Shown: piece after piece, positions 38,301 through 49,665 of the stretch
Numbering within the stretch: position 1 is the stretch's first letter
How the letters are laid out: every line of letters starts with the position of its first letter
Source of the DNA: Thamnidium elegans
Taxonomy: Eukaryota > Mucoromycota > Mucoromycetes > Mucorales > Mucoraceae
Assembly: GCA_025201345.1 (NCBI GenBank)
Contig: JAIXMG010000037.1
Coordinates: forward strand, 124,001-188,000
Reading direction: 5' to 3'
DNA length: 64,000 nucleotides
Made by a program: the position numbers and the translations under genes
The notes under the pieces: model-generated
The model's database searches: none
What the model saw: the letters and a program-made list of their open reading frames with translations, nothing else
Told to the model about the DNA's origin: nothing

Positions 38301-41017
38301 TTAAAAATACATTCGGTGTGTTTTGGTAAAGCCCAAAAGCCCCCTGCGATTGCCGGTGAATCTATCCAGACTTCACCAAATGTATCAGATGGGCATAACG
38401 TAGCTGTATCGGGGTCGACAATAGCCACAGTTGTTTTAGGCATACAAAATCCAAACGCTTCTACTCGTACCCTACCAGGCTCATTTAAATTTTCTGCTTT
38501 TCTAGCATCACTACCAGCTGCCAACACCATAACTTTATTAGCCTTTAAAGCTTGTGCGTCAAACAAACAACTAAATACATCACGCGATCCACCATGTGCC
38601 AAAACCGATTGTGTAGTAATCACGGGTCGTGATACCTGTTGTCCATCTTCATATGCAATCTCATCGCGTTCTACAAACTCTTCCGTAAAAGCTGGACCTA
38701 AATTATCTCGCATACTCAAGATCTTTCCACCATGTTCCGGAAGTGATAGTACAGGACATACCACTTGTAAAGGGTTATCGGTATTACAGAGTGGTCGTAG
38801 TAATTTATCGGCCACGTATTCGTTTAATTCTGGGTTTACTGTATTAGTATCCACGATCAGGTTTCGAAGTGATGATAGGTCCGGAACTACTTTTTTACTA
38901 TGACTTTTCACTTCTTTCGGGTGAGATTGATAATAATTAGTTATCGATCGTAATGCAGCATAATCTGCTAATGCAATAGTTGCTACGATAAAAAAAAATT
39001 ATATTACTGATCAAAATAAAGTTTATAATATATGCATTACCTTTATATTTTGAAAGAACGTAAATCCAAATAGCTGGTGTATCAATAATTGAACTACTAG
39101 CAAAAATAGTGTTCGCTCCAGCATAAACGGAATGTAAAACGGAAATTACAAGACCAATTTGCTGTCTAGGTTCAAAATACGTTACCATAGTTTCAGGTGA
39201 ACAAGCTGTTCTTTTAGGTTTAACAGTAACATTAGCTGTCTCGACCGTGACAACGGTTTCAGTTGTAGCAGCTCGAAATGCAGCACACTGTTCCATGATA
39301 GAATCATGTGTAACGGTAACACCTTTTAATTCGCCGTTATTCGCTTTTGCATATTCAATGTAAGCAATTTCAGGTACTCGAATTGGAGAATAATCAGCGA
39401 CCTTCTTAGAAGCTGGATACCATGTTCCTAAATCATTTGTTCTCCACCATCGAATACTAGGGGGAAATTCAATCGATTTGGCTTGCATATCTTTTGTAAA
39501 TGCGCGTTGGTTATGTTCGGTTGTTAAGATGAGATAAATATTCGTTAATGTCAAAATAAATGAAAGTTCAGATAAATCTTCAGCGGCATTGATAGGAACT
39601 GCCGTTACACCTGCTAAAAAGCAACCAAATAAAGCAGGAATAAAATCAAGTACTTCGCTTTTACGATAGATAAGTGCTACACGATCTCCATAATTTACTT
39701 TTCCTTTGCTTTTAATTGAACGAGCAATTTTCTCAGCACGCGCGTTAAGTTTTTCCCAGCTAAGTGAAATTGGCTCTTTACCACGTGCATCGACAAGTGT
39801 AAAGGCATCTTTGACTGATTCTCCCGACTTATTAGCTCTGTATCGAAGTAATTGTGCTAAATTGTTAAAGTCGGTTAAACATGTCTTGTTATCTGCATCA
39901 AGTAATTGGAAAGGTATAGGCCGTCCCTTCAATGGTGTCATTTGACGTCCAGCCAAATCTGATAAAAACATTTGATCGATTGGGTCGTTTAAACTTAGTT
40001 TTGGTTGGGGTGCTGGCTCAATCGCCTTAAATGTAGATGCCATATAACTATCTCGGTATCTACTACGTCCTCGGCTTGATTGAGATCTAGCAACTGAACT
40101 ATCCATACTAGAAAATCCGGTACTGGTAGAGTTGGATTGTCTTAATCGCGAAGGCATTGAAACTAGGGACGGTTCTCTTCCCACACCGGATCTTAATGAC
40201 GATGTTTCTATAGATTTTTTTATTTAGTTCATGTACAACTTAGATAGCGTATTTTTTTTTCCTTACCCCAGTTTGGGTCAACAAACGAATCTGAACTTTG
40301 TCTGATACCAAAGGGCATTCCAAATTCAGGGTTAGATTCAAGCGAAGCAGTTCTACTATGTTGTTGAATATGATGTACTGGTGGGGGTGGAGGTCTATGA
40401 GGACTATGATGGCTATAAGGTCTATTAATAAACATGGAAGAAGGTGCGCCTGGTTGAGGTGGTAACGGTCTATGTCCATTTATTGGAGGTGGACGCATAG
40501 AAAACCCATACATTGGTCTAGCAGTGCCTATCCGAGGATCAAAAGGTCTAACATTATTATTATTATTCGGTATCCAATTCTGTTGAGAAGGTAGAGGTTG
40601 AGGAAGGCGAGGTTGAAAATGCGGTTGCGGGGGTAACGGTGGAGGGGGGCTATTGATGGTCGAACCACCTTTTGTCATTTGTTTATGATTTTCTTCCATA
40701 AATTTGGTTCCTTTTCTACTTACGGGCGAGTTGGTTGGAGAAGGTAAAAAATCGAGAAAATCTTGAACGTCTGCAGCACTTGGCTCAGGACCAAGATCAT
40801 CGAGAGATGGTTCCAACTCGTTACCTTGTTGTACTTGACTAAGTCTTGTTTTTGAATCCAAAAGTTCTTGATAAGGTGCTAATATACTAGCTTTTTTCTT
40901 GTCATAGCCTTTTTGAGTGATATCTCCTTCTTGTAATTCAAATTCTAAGCGTTCTAACTCGTATGCTACATCTAAAGGAAGATCGTCGTACGAAGAGAAC
41001 TTTGACATTGTATTCAA
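35313..41017 (-). CDS. DIP2/CPS1-like protein: DMAP1-binding domain plus two AMP-binding domains
   Basis: Exons 41017-40267, 40207-39041, 38982-38070, 38005-36798, 36728-35897, 35830-35612 and 35559-35313 give 1778 aa. An N-terminal DMAP1-binding-type segment (LPLDVAYELERLEFELQEGD, then ITQKGYDKKK, residues about 10-55) is followed by a proline-rich linker and two tandem adenylate-forming domains resembling fatty-acyl-AMP ligases. The first (about 290-950) contains YGDRVALIYRKS and the second (about 1000-1700) SYKAATVAAFLTKKG and MRTGDYGFLW. This architecture is that of animal DIP2, yeast Cmr2 and the Cochliobolus CPS1 protein. Published work links DIP2 to control of a diacylglycerol pool. 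Neither domain shows a clean acyl-CoA-synthetase signature by eye. The C terminus is Ser/Asn-rich. Same orientation as the Lon gene, 370 bp upstream of it. Confidence 0.92.
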
Positions 41018-41160
41018 TGAGCGTATTGGTAAGACAAAAAAAAATAATTAAAGACCTTGAATAAAGTTCAATGCTAGAACGATAGTGTTATTACTATGTC
41101 TTTTAATATATGTGTGTATATATTTTTTATTTTTTTTTACTCTTAAAAAAAAGAGTAACA

Positions 41161-42360
41161 AAAAATTAGGTGGTCTAATGATGGCTGGACCGTTAAGAAT
41201 CAATATCAGCCAATCGTTCCTCCAGCGGAAACCAATTTAAGCCTAAAAAAGTTCTTACTGTGTTTCCAGTCTCAATTTACCGAATGTTTGAAATTAGTTT
41301 TGAAAAATAATTTGCCCAAACTTGTGGTTAAAAAATGTTATAAAATACTGGATAAAATTCTGTTAATGTTGAACGGGAATATCTATAACTCTTGTAGCAA
41401 GAGTTTAAGTGCGTTAATATGATAAGTTGGTAGCATAAGATGGTGATAAATGTGTACATATTGGGCTTGCTTGAAATTTCTTTAAGAAGTGTAGGTATGA
41501 ATTACAATTTATCTTCTATCCATCCTTCATCGCCTCATATGCCTGCTCTAATAAAAATGTTTACAAAAAATCAAGCCATTTCTACGGTTTTCTATGTTTA
41601 CTATACTGAGGAAAGCGTTAAAATTTATAGAAAAAAACCGAAGAATTTGAAGACTCTGAATATGTTGGGATAACAGAGAACAAGAATCAATTTTGGTCAC
41701 GAAAAATAGAATCAGAGATGATCCACTGACTTATCAGAAGTATCTTGATAAAAGCCCTGAAGAAAAAAAAGTTAATAAGAGAGAAATAATTGAGTTAGTT
41801 ACTGAAGCACAAGTTAAACAATTTATCAAAGTAGTTTATTGTCCATCTCAACCAAAGAACGATAAAATTTACTTGAAGGGAACGATTTCAACACAGGAAA
41901 TTTGTAATTTAGTCAAGACTTATACCACTGTTTTCTGTGAAAAAACAACAACCTGTGTAATATTTGTTATAGGGGGGACTGTTAAATTTATAGAGTAAAA
42001 AATGATTGTTCTTTATTGTCATAAAAATGGTAAGAATATTTATATAAAAATTGTTTCGGATCATAGAACATTCAAAGGAAAGAGTCACCTTGTATGAAGT
42101 ATCATATAAATTGTATTATAAGAGAATCAACAGGCATAAAATCATATTGGGAAAGAGTGGCTTCTGATTGGTTAAATAAATGAGTAGCGTTGTAATTCGT
42201 TACAGCCTGTGATTGTTCAGAGAACACCACTAATTTGATCAAAGATTCTAATCGCGTTGAGCTTAATACTTATTTAAATTTCAAAAAGAGAGCTTTTGAG
42301 GAGGGTAACTTACGCAACTATTTTATGGAAAATTCATTTAAAAGCACTCAATTCCTTAAT
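41161..42360 (+). pseudogene. Unknown decayed coding region
   Basis: The block 41693-41998 is an open frame of about 100 codons (KYLDKSPEEKKVNKREIIEL, later TISTQEICNLVKTYTT) with normal amino-acid composition. Flanking blocks at 41440-41670 and 42000-42340 contain many stops and frame changes. I do not recognise the family. It may be the 5' part of the PD-(D/E)XK-like remnant that follows on the same strand, or a separate repeat protein. No intact start-to-stop gene can be built. Confidence 0.35.
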
Positions 42361-42369
42361 CAATTTTTT

Positions 42370-43830
42370 TTTTACTGACAGTTACTAACTCTGAATCTGA
42401 GTCCTCTCAATCATCCATGTCCGATTTGGAAATTAAACGCACCAAAAAAATTGATTATTTCTCTGGTCCTGGAGAAAAAAAAATCGGGTATTTTTAGATA
42501 TCAAAATTTAGTTGCTATACAACACCAGATATACTAACTTATAGAAATAGTTGATTTTAGGTGACACCAACGTTACTAAATTGTTTTTAAAATTCAGAGA
42601 TCAAAACATCCAGGCGGTTGAAAAAACGGGAAATGTAAACTCTATGCGTGTTTTGTAAGATTATACTAAAATCCAAAGGCGAATTTGCCATGTATCTAAT
42701 CTATGATAACGTATAATAGATCGCTTTCGTACATATTCCCTATTAATATGTGGGATAATAATTCCTGTATCACTTCGTATGTAAAGCAAACAAAGGAAGT
42801 ACTGTATGCATTTGCGTGCAAAGGAATTTCAATGCCAAAAATATCAGATGAACACATGTTGTACTTAAAAAAAGTGTCTGATGTAAATTATTAACTTCTA
42901 AAAAAAAACTTTTCCCTGACATTGAAATTTATTAATTAGACACTCGACCATGATGATGTTGATATCTCAACATTTACGTTTGAGTCAGCCTCAGAGCAGG
43001 ATGTAAATGTAAAGGCCGCTTGTTTGGAGTTCGTCTCTTCTTTGGCAATCAAATGTAGTGAACGATCCGAAGATATGTTCTTTGATTGATATCTCAAACC
43101 ACTGATTAGAGAAGCTGTTTTAAGATCTTGCAGCAAAGACTTTGTCTATTCGTGGTATGTGCCATTATCACTTGAGATACACATATTTTTATGGACTAAT
43201 TGCTGTATTATATTAGAAGTAATGCCCCGAACTCAAACGTGCCTTTCAAGAAGAGAGCTGACTTTATGTCGGGCTATAAAGATCGTAAACATTTTTTTTT
43301 TGTTTTATGTCGAGCTGAAAAGACCCGGCAAAGTCAGCAAATATCAAGTTGAAGACGATTTCGTCAAACTATGCAAACATATGAAGTATTCTATTGACAA
43401 CCAAGCAGCAATGGCCATTGAAGCCTCAGTTGCCTTGGGCTTGTTATGTGAAGGTATCAGCTTTTTTTTTACTCATATTATACCAAACTCTTCTAACATC
43501 ATATATTCAGGTTTTGTTTGTTCCATTATGAAGATGACGCTTGTCGAAGAGGGAGTTTATTTGCCCGTGACGTTAAGAAATTTCAGACTCAGGAAGTCTG
43601 AATCTGAGTTAATTAGCCTCCCAAGAGCGATGGAGTGTCTGAACTTTGTCTTGGTATGTATAAATGCATATAATTGATTGGTCTCTTTTTATTAATGTCC
43701 CTTTGTAAGAGGAAGTAAAGAGTTTCCCAGAAAAATATAATGTCAGAACAAAGAAGACAATCGTAAAGAAATATATGAAGCCATCATTTATTTCAAGAGT
43801 TATTAAAAAAAAAAAGAATAAAATCATATA
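42370..43830 (+). pseudogene. Decayed PD-(D/E)XK nuclease-like gene of a mucoralean repeat family
   Basis: Fragments in order: TNSESESSQSSMSDLEIKR (42388-42450), an open block 42751-42894 (NSCITSYVKQTKEVLYAF), EQDVNVKAACLEFVSSLAIK (42995-43060), LIREAVLRSC (about 43100-43135), then RADFMSGYKDRKHFFFV (43254-43305), which shifts by one frame into ELKRPGKVSKYQVEDDFVKL (43312-43371). D followed by E-x-K is the PD-(D/E)XK core arrangement. An intron-like gap (43454-43510) has GT/AG ends, and removing it joins CEG to FVCSIMKMTLVEEGVYLP. Stops and frameshifts occur throughout, so it is dead. The block order resembles a family I recall as repeated in Rhizopus-type genomes. Nuclease function is inferred only from the motif. 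Confidence 0.45.
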
Positions 43831-45065
43831 TATTATGCTGGCAAGACTTTTGGGAAGTTGTTCGATTCTATATTGACCATTGATATACGCCCTAAATCCA
43901 TTAGTCTTTGATACACCTTGTTGACAGTTATAGGTTGGCTTTTAGGTGTCTGGTATCACGAAGGGGTGACTCACAGTAATTAAAACATTTGATATAGCTG
44001 CTTACGTAGTTTATTCAGTGTTAGTTCTATTTGTTTGATGCCACAAGATCAAGAAAAAAAGGGGACTATTTTGAAGCACAGTTTATACAGTGCTCACTAA
44101 TAATAACAACTTCATAACTATAAAAATTACCATGATATCTCAAAACGTGCCCCTGTTTGGTAGTATCTGATGGAGGTGCCGGTTGACCATGTCCTGTATT
44201 TATCGACTTGTAAAGAAATCGGCCATTTACGTCTTTTCAAGCCAGAACTACGGATTTCATTCGATATAAAACACAAGTATGTAGTTCTTATAATAAATTA
44301 ATATGTATTTTTGTATAATAAAATAGCCGACTTTCTTGTAGCTTAACTTATTTATGTGGCAGTTGGGCTTTTACATAAAATATAAATTCGCAGGATATTT
44401 AGTTTCAATTCCAGGTTAATATTTGCACGTAGCTACTTCGCTGCGGGTCAGAGCGAGGGTATCAAGTGCCTGATTGATCGTTAGGCCAACACGCAAAGAG
44501 GTCAGAAGAGCACTGAAGGTCATGAAAGGAAAGGATTCCAGGCTTGCTTTCGCATCCGTATAACGCAGTCTTTCAAGAGGCAAAATCCCTTTCAATACAC
44601 TTTTCATAATCAAACGCCTTTTCAAAAGAGAAAAGAAACCCTGCTACTGTATATTAACTGACATGATAGTGTGAAGACATATTTTGAGTGAGGAGTTGAT
44701 TGTTAAATTGCATGGCATGAACAAAAGGGTAGATAAAAATGAATTTGAACTTTTTGAGTCATCAAGGTATGGCTGGCGATATAGATAGACCATCAATTTT
44801 CAGATGATTTGTGGATGGTTTTTTATTTTGCATTTTCAAATGTCAAAATAATGTCCCTGCCCTTGTTGTTGTTGTTATTGTTGTTGTTCAGCATGCTACG
44901 TGGTGTTAAAGAGAAAAAAAAGCAATGGAAAACTAAGAGCATCTCCAGCAGTCTCTTTTAAATTGGCTTTTGAGAGCCGAAATCAAATTTTTCTAGTTTT
45001 TCCGCCTCTAGAAAATGAAAAAGATTTTTCAAACTCTGTACATTTACAGAGTTTAAACATTATTA
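43831..45065. other. Repeat-rich stretch with unidentified coding scraps
   Basis: A short plus-strand frame starts at about 44171 (MEVPVDHVLYLSTCKEIGHL, about 43 codons). A minus-strand frame at 44625-44416 encodes 69 aa in DNA of visibly higher GC content (SVLKGILPLERLRYTDAKAS). Neither is recognised. At 44938-44985 the words gagcatctccagcag and ggcttttgagagcc resemble DNA-transposon terminal sequences, but I found no partner end. A (GTT)n run lies near 44863-44888. Confidence 0.35.
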
Positions 45066-45890
45066 TTTATAATAATATAGATACGGTAAGAATACATATA
45101 CTTTAACTCATGGTCTTTATATTAATACATATATAATATATTGTATAGCTTCTCTTCTTATGTTGATAATATTTATATGAATGGTTTCTCAGTAGTGCTT
45201 CCGTATTAAATGGTTAATTCCTACTGATAGACTTCTCCTGGTTGACTGCTTCTGCTTCTTGGCTTTCTTTTGCTGGTTGACTTATCTACTGTTATGTTTC
45301 TCTACTGTTATGCTCCTCTACCGTTATTATTCTGCTACGGAAGTTAAGTGGTGTGGCGATGATATACTCGAGCTAAGGACTGGTCCTTGATAAGCGCTAT
45401 GAAATATTTTCGTTAGTTATAACGACAATATTAATATTTACGTCTTATTATTTCTGAAGAAGCTCTTACTCTACTTGGACTCTATTTGATGCTTTATCGC
45501 TGGTAAATGTCTTTTCTTGTTTGTTCGGTAAATGTCGTCATTTGTTTAGTAGTGTCCTCTCTTGCTGGTAAATGTCTTTGTTATGTGATTGGCATTACAG
45601 TATTTTTGAGATGTTAATTTACTGTTTGGTTATATTTTCCCTTCTTCACCTCTAGAATAGGGGTATTTTTTCTTTAGAAAAAAAAAACGGATGGAGAGGG
45701 GGTTTTACTGATACCGACGTTTAGTATATGTAAATACGGATGGTTTACCTGCCCAAAAATATCTTATGCTCTTATGTGTATATTATAAAGATAAGGAATC
45801 ATAGATATATTATTTCTGAACAACTCGGCTAACTATTTTAAACATTTGTTTACACTGTAGCATCAGTCCCAGTGAAGCATATCGCCTCAT
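45066..45890. repeat. Dispersed repeat (copy 2, longer)
   Basis: Longer relative of 24256-24790 plus the 25660-25710 fragment. It includes tactctacttggactct at 45470-45487 and three copies of a ggtaaatgtc word between 45500 and 45570. It ends about 120 bp before the start codon of the second Fanzor-like remnant, so it may be that element's left arm or an independent insertion. No coding frame was seen. Confidence 0.55.
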
Positions 45891-46012
45891 GCTCTCAAAA
45901 AAAAGGGAGCTCTCAATAAATCAATAAAATACAGATTCTATAAATCCTTTTTTTTTCATATCAGCGCACAATAAAATACTTTTTCTTCTTTCTATACCTA
46001 TATTATTTTTAA

Positions 46013-48650
46013 ATGCCCCGAATAGTCTTATATCCTGAACAAGAAGTTTTACTAGGGGAAAAGAGATTAGCGAAATACGCTGCAATTCATGACGAGGAGA
46101 AACAGCAATGCAAAAGTAAGTATTAGCAAATAATGTTTACTCTAAATACATTTTCGAGGTAATTTTTTTTTTTTAGGAAAAAGGAATACAGATACACCAG
46201 AAGAGCTACGTCAAAAAAATAAAAGTAGACAAGAAAGAAACCGAAAAACTGCTGTAAATTTGTCGGCTGATATAACACGACTACGGATCTTGACTGAAGA
46301 AACCATTAATCAGCGATTAAAGAGAGTCTTTAATAATAGTTACGGACATTTTGTAGTTACTTCAATTATAAAACCTCAATTTATAAGGGGGGTGCTATTT
46401 AAAACACAAATATTTGTTAACCAGTATATTTTGAAAAACTGTTATGAAACTACTCCTAATGAATTTTTTACTCAAACTTTTTGTTCAGAAACAGTTAGTC
46501 TCAAGCTTTACAAGAGAGGATTCTCAGAGCTGAAAATCTATTGGCAACATACAATGAATTTTAACACTCTTCCCTACATCAGTGACGCCTCTTGGAAATA
46601 TCAAAGGATATGTAACTACATACAGCAACTACTACGTGGAAACGTTTTAAGGAAAACTGATGAAATATCTGAAACTTAAGTTATCCATTAGATTTCTTGA
46701 AGCATCAGAATATTATCAGAAGAATAGTTAATAGTTATCTTATATTTCTAATTACACATACAGAAGAGCCTGATATAGGGGTATTTGACCTCATCAAGGA
46801 AGATACAGACAAACAAAATATAATATAATTTTGTAATAACGGCGAGCTTATTACGGAGGTCAGAAACGACTTACCCTCTTACAATAAGGCTAATCTTTTA
46901 ACAGAAGCAAAAATATCAAGGTCTTCTAACTTAGTTATTAAACTGTTTAGAAGAATAGTTGCAGAATTCGAGGATTATCAAGCGAAATATAACACAAACG
47001 CAACAAGACAGAATGTAGAAGCCGTAGAGGATCTATCAAGCATTTCAACTGCGCATCTTCAAAGAGCCCAAGCTACATTGACTGCCGTTCTAACTTGTGC
47101 TGGCGCTTCTCGAACGGTCTAAAGATCTGCTGAAGCTGCAGTTGCTGCTGCTCAAAATATAAATGAAATCACGTCAACAATGATAATCCCAGATACAAAA
47201 ACAACTGTTGGGTCAGCAATGGTCTCTAACGCTGTCTGTTTTAATACTCATATAATCGCTGATAATGTGCTTGATTCTGCAAAAAGAATTATAACTGCTA
47301 CTGCTGTTGTCAATCTTGTGAATAACACTTTTGTCTCCAGCAACATAACAAAAGAGGTTACGGAAGCTGTTTCATTCCATGTATCTAACGTAGAGAATAT
47401 TTCACAAGGCTTGATCGTCTTTATTAAGGAATCTGTCACATCGCCCGAAGAAATAAATGCTTTTATTAGAAGTATGGATTTTTCTCCCGAACCGATCAAA
47501 ATATCTTGTTGTCATCGCGGAAACTGTCATTCGTCCAGCCGAAGACTGTCGTAATAGTGCTGAACGTGTTTTATTGCTATGCCCAGACATAGCATGTCAA
47601 CTGTCATTTGCTAGGAGAAGGAATATATTGTCGGGTGACGCAAAAATCAACTTGGATTTGGATGATTTTAATCAGAAAGAGGTTAGTGCGTATTTTGGAC
47701 CGTGCACAGTTGATTCTGGTAGAAATCACGTATTTACCAGTTTCATGGCAATAACGAGATCCGAAGAGTGTCTACTCGAGAATATTATTCATATGCTGGT
47801 ACTTTACAGCGCTTAAAGTCTCAACAACACATTAAAAGAAGAGCCGGTATAGCCACTATCGAATAAAATATACCAACAACAAAAAAATATTAGCATAGAA
47901 AAGTATCACGAACGCGTTAGATTCATACTTCATAATATGAATACTCTATTTAAATTTTATAGCTTTAACACATCTTAGACAAGATGGTTGAACTATATGA
48001 CAAAAAAAAAGTAGTAGATGAGGCTGTAAATATTTTAATAAATGGAGGAAAGAAATACAACTTGAAGAGGCGAAAGCGACCAAAAACAACCAAGAACAAA
48101 GGGCGAAGATGCAACAACAAGAAGAACAAAATTGCTCGTACAACACCATTGCCCAGGTAAATGATTTCATTTTTACGGTTCTAGAATATACTAATAAACG
48201 ACTGGGACGCGGTAAATTCAAAAAATTCGACAGCAGTAAAATGCCTCTTGTTATATTTGGTGATGGCATGTTTAACAAAGATAGCATTCACTTTAAAGGT
48301 CACCGGCATGGTGTAACCTCTTTAGTTTATAAAAATCTTAGAAGACGAGAAAATTTTGGAGAGTTATGTCCGCCGGACATAAATGAGTTTAGAACGTCTG
48401 TCATAAGTACATAATATTTTCATAATAGCAAGCTACACAATCTAAAAAGAATTATCTAAGTCTGTAACACTTGTAAAAACAAAAGCAATGTTCGTTTCCA
48501 ACCTAATAGCAAGGTTCTTTGTCGTACCAATTGTAGAGTTTTGTTATAGAACAGAGACACCAGTGCTTCAAAAAATATGTGGGATGTTCGTTCGTCTGTC
48601 TGGTCCGGTTCCGGAAGATCTGGAATATTTTGCAGAATCCCTACAATAAT
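46013..48650 (+). pseudogene. Decayed Fanzor/TnpB-like RuvC nuclease gene (copy 2)
   Basis: Starts MPRIVLYPEQEVLLGEKRLA. An intron at 46116-46176 joins cleanly, and the frame runs to a stop at 46679. An Ala/Ser/Val-rich helical block follows (about 46850-47505, one in-frame stop), then frameshifted blocks carrying family signatures: TVDSGRNHVFTS (47707-47742, RuvC-I Asp), TREYYSYAGTLQRLKSQQH (about 47773-47832), YHERVRFILHNMNTLF (47901-47950), VDEAVNILINGGKKYN (48017-48064), and VIFGDGMFNKDS with KGHRHG (48250-48315). A gap at 48407-48460 with GT/AG ends then brings EFRTSVI next to CNTC. The zinc finger C-x2-C...C-x3-C (48463-48535) is followed, after one stop, by NRDTSASKNM (48549-48578), the typical RuvC-III motif of TnpB-like proteins. 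The block order is that of Fanzor/OMEGA nucleases. Multiple stops and shifts make it inactive. Confidence 0.68.
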
Positions 48651-49665
48651 TTTTTTTTAAAAATGACAAACCGCCATTTCAAAGGTCTTACATAAATAAA
48701 AGGGTAAAATCAACCATTGGTCAAAATAATTTTATTAACAATTTTTTCTTTTCCCATCGCGTGTGTACTCCAAGTCATCAAGATGTGCATCTTTGACGCT
48801 AAAGTTTGTTTATTTTATATACACTTGTGATAAGTAAGGCAAACCAATAGTAATATCAGAAACTGTACCTCTTAAATATGATAGTCTTTTGGCGTGTTCT
48901 TGCATGAATACCCCTCTCTTTTTTTTTCTTTATTAATATCGTTATTGCATATAAGAGATTATTTATACGTATCCCTTAATTTTATTTTGTTGCTAAGTAA
49001 AAGTTAACTTTGCTGATTAATGAATCTTCTACTGTCACTGGATTTGTTTGTTCTCGCCTTTTGTTACTTTGTGTTCTAAAAATACTCGTTTAGGCTACCT
49101 CCATATTTAAATCCCAAATAAAAATAAAAATTAAAAGTGACGTAAATAGCTTACTTAAATTTAGGGGAAAGGATAATTATTTTTAATCCTAGGGGAAAAG
49201 GATGATTCTTGTTCTATACGCGATATTTTAGAAGAGAGGGAATAAAGTCACAGGTAGAAATAAACCTAAGGAAATGTGATGATGGAAACTTTCTCACAAA
49301 CTATACTGTAACACCAATCCTAAATCTAGTGATTATTTCCCGGTGTAACCTTTGCAGAAAGTATTTTTTTATTTCACTTCTTGTTTATTTTGTATCAGGT
49401 TAGCCTACTATATACGAATGAAGAACATTTTGATAATTTCTATATATATTAAAAAAAATGTGTGTTTTGATTTTCTTTCGAAAAAATGAAAGAGTAAACC
49501 CAAAGATTTAGCTAGAAGCCTGACAGGTTAGTTCATTAAAAAGGTGTATGCGTACACATCATGTGTATAGGGTAGATTAATTATTGGTTGAGTCTTTTTA
49601 AACTTTTTTCTTTTTTCCTTTTTCCTTTTTCCTTTTTCCTTTTTTTTTCAATTTATATTTATATA
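48651..49665. other. Intergenic flank of the Fanzor-like remnant and promoter of GSKIP-like gene
   Basis: No gene is supported. The first 150 bp after the Fanzor-like stop could include an element end or guide-RNA region, but I see no obvious structure. A (TTTTTCC)n-type 7-bp microsatellite at 49614-49642 lies immediately upstream of the next gene. Confidence 0.45.
49614..49642. repeat. Pyrimidine 7-bp tandem repeat in promoter
   Basis: About four units of cctttttt/cctttttc lie within 25 bp of the GSKIP-like start codon. Poly-pyrimidine tracts directly upstream of start codons are common in fungal promoters. Confidence 0.7.

Noticed and set aside
38316..38903. 195-codon plus-strand open frame inside the DIP2-like gene
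   Set aside because: Antisense shadow of a conserved adenylate-forming domain exon. No independent family resemblance or splice context.
5405..41017. A polarity gene cluster (Zds, Kin4-like, formin, PPZ, CYRI)
   Set aside because: The genes are far apart, separately promoted and interrupted by unrelated genes and repeats. The grouping is probably chance.
44938..44985. gagcatctccagcag as a transposon terminal repeat (Harbinger-like)
   Set aside because: No inverted partner found downstream within the window. Kept only as a remark.
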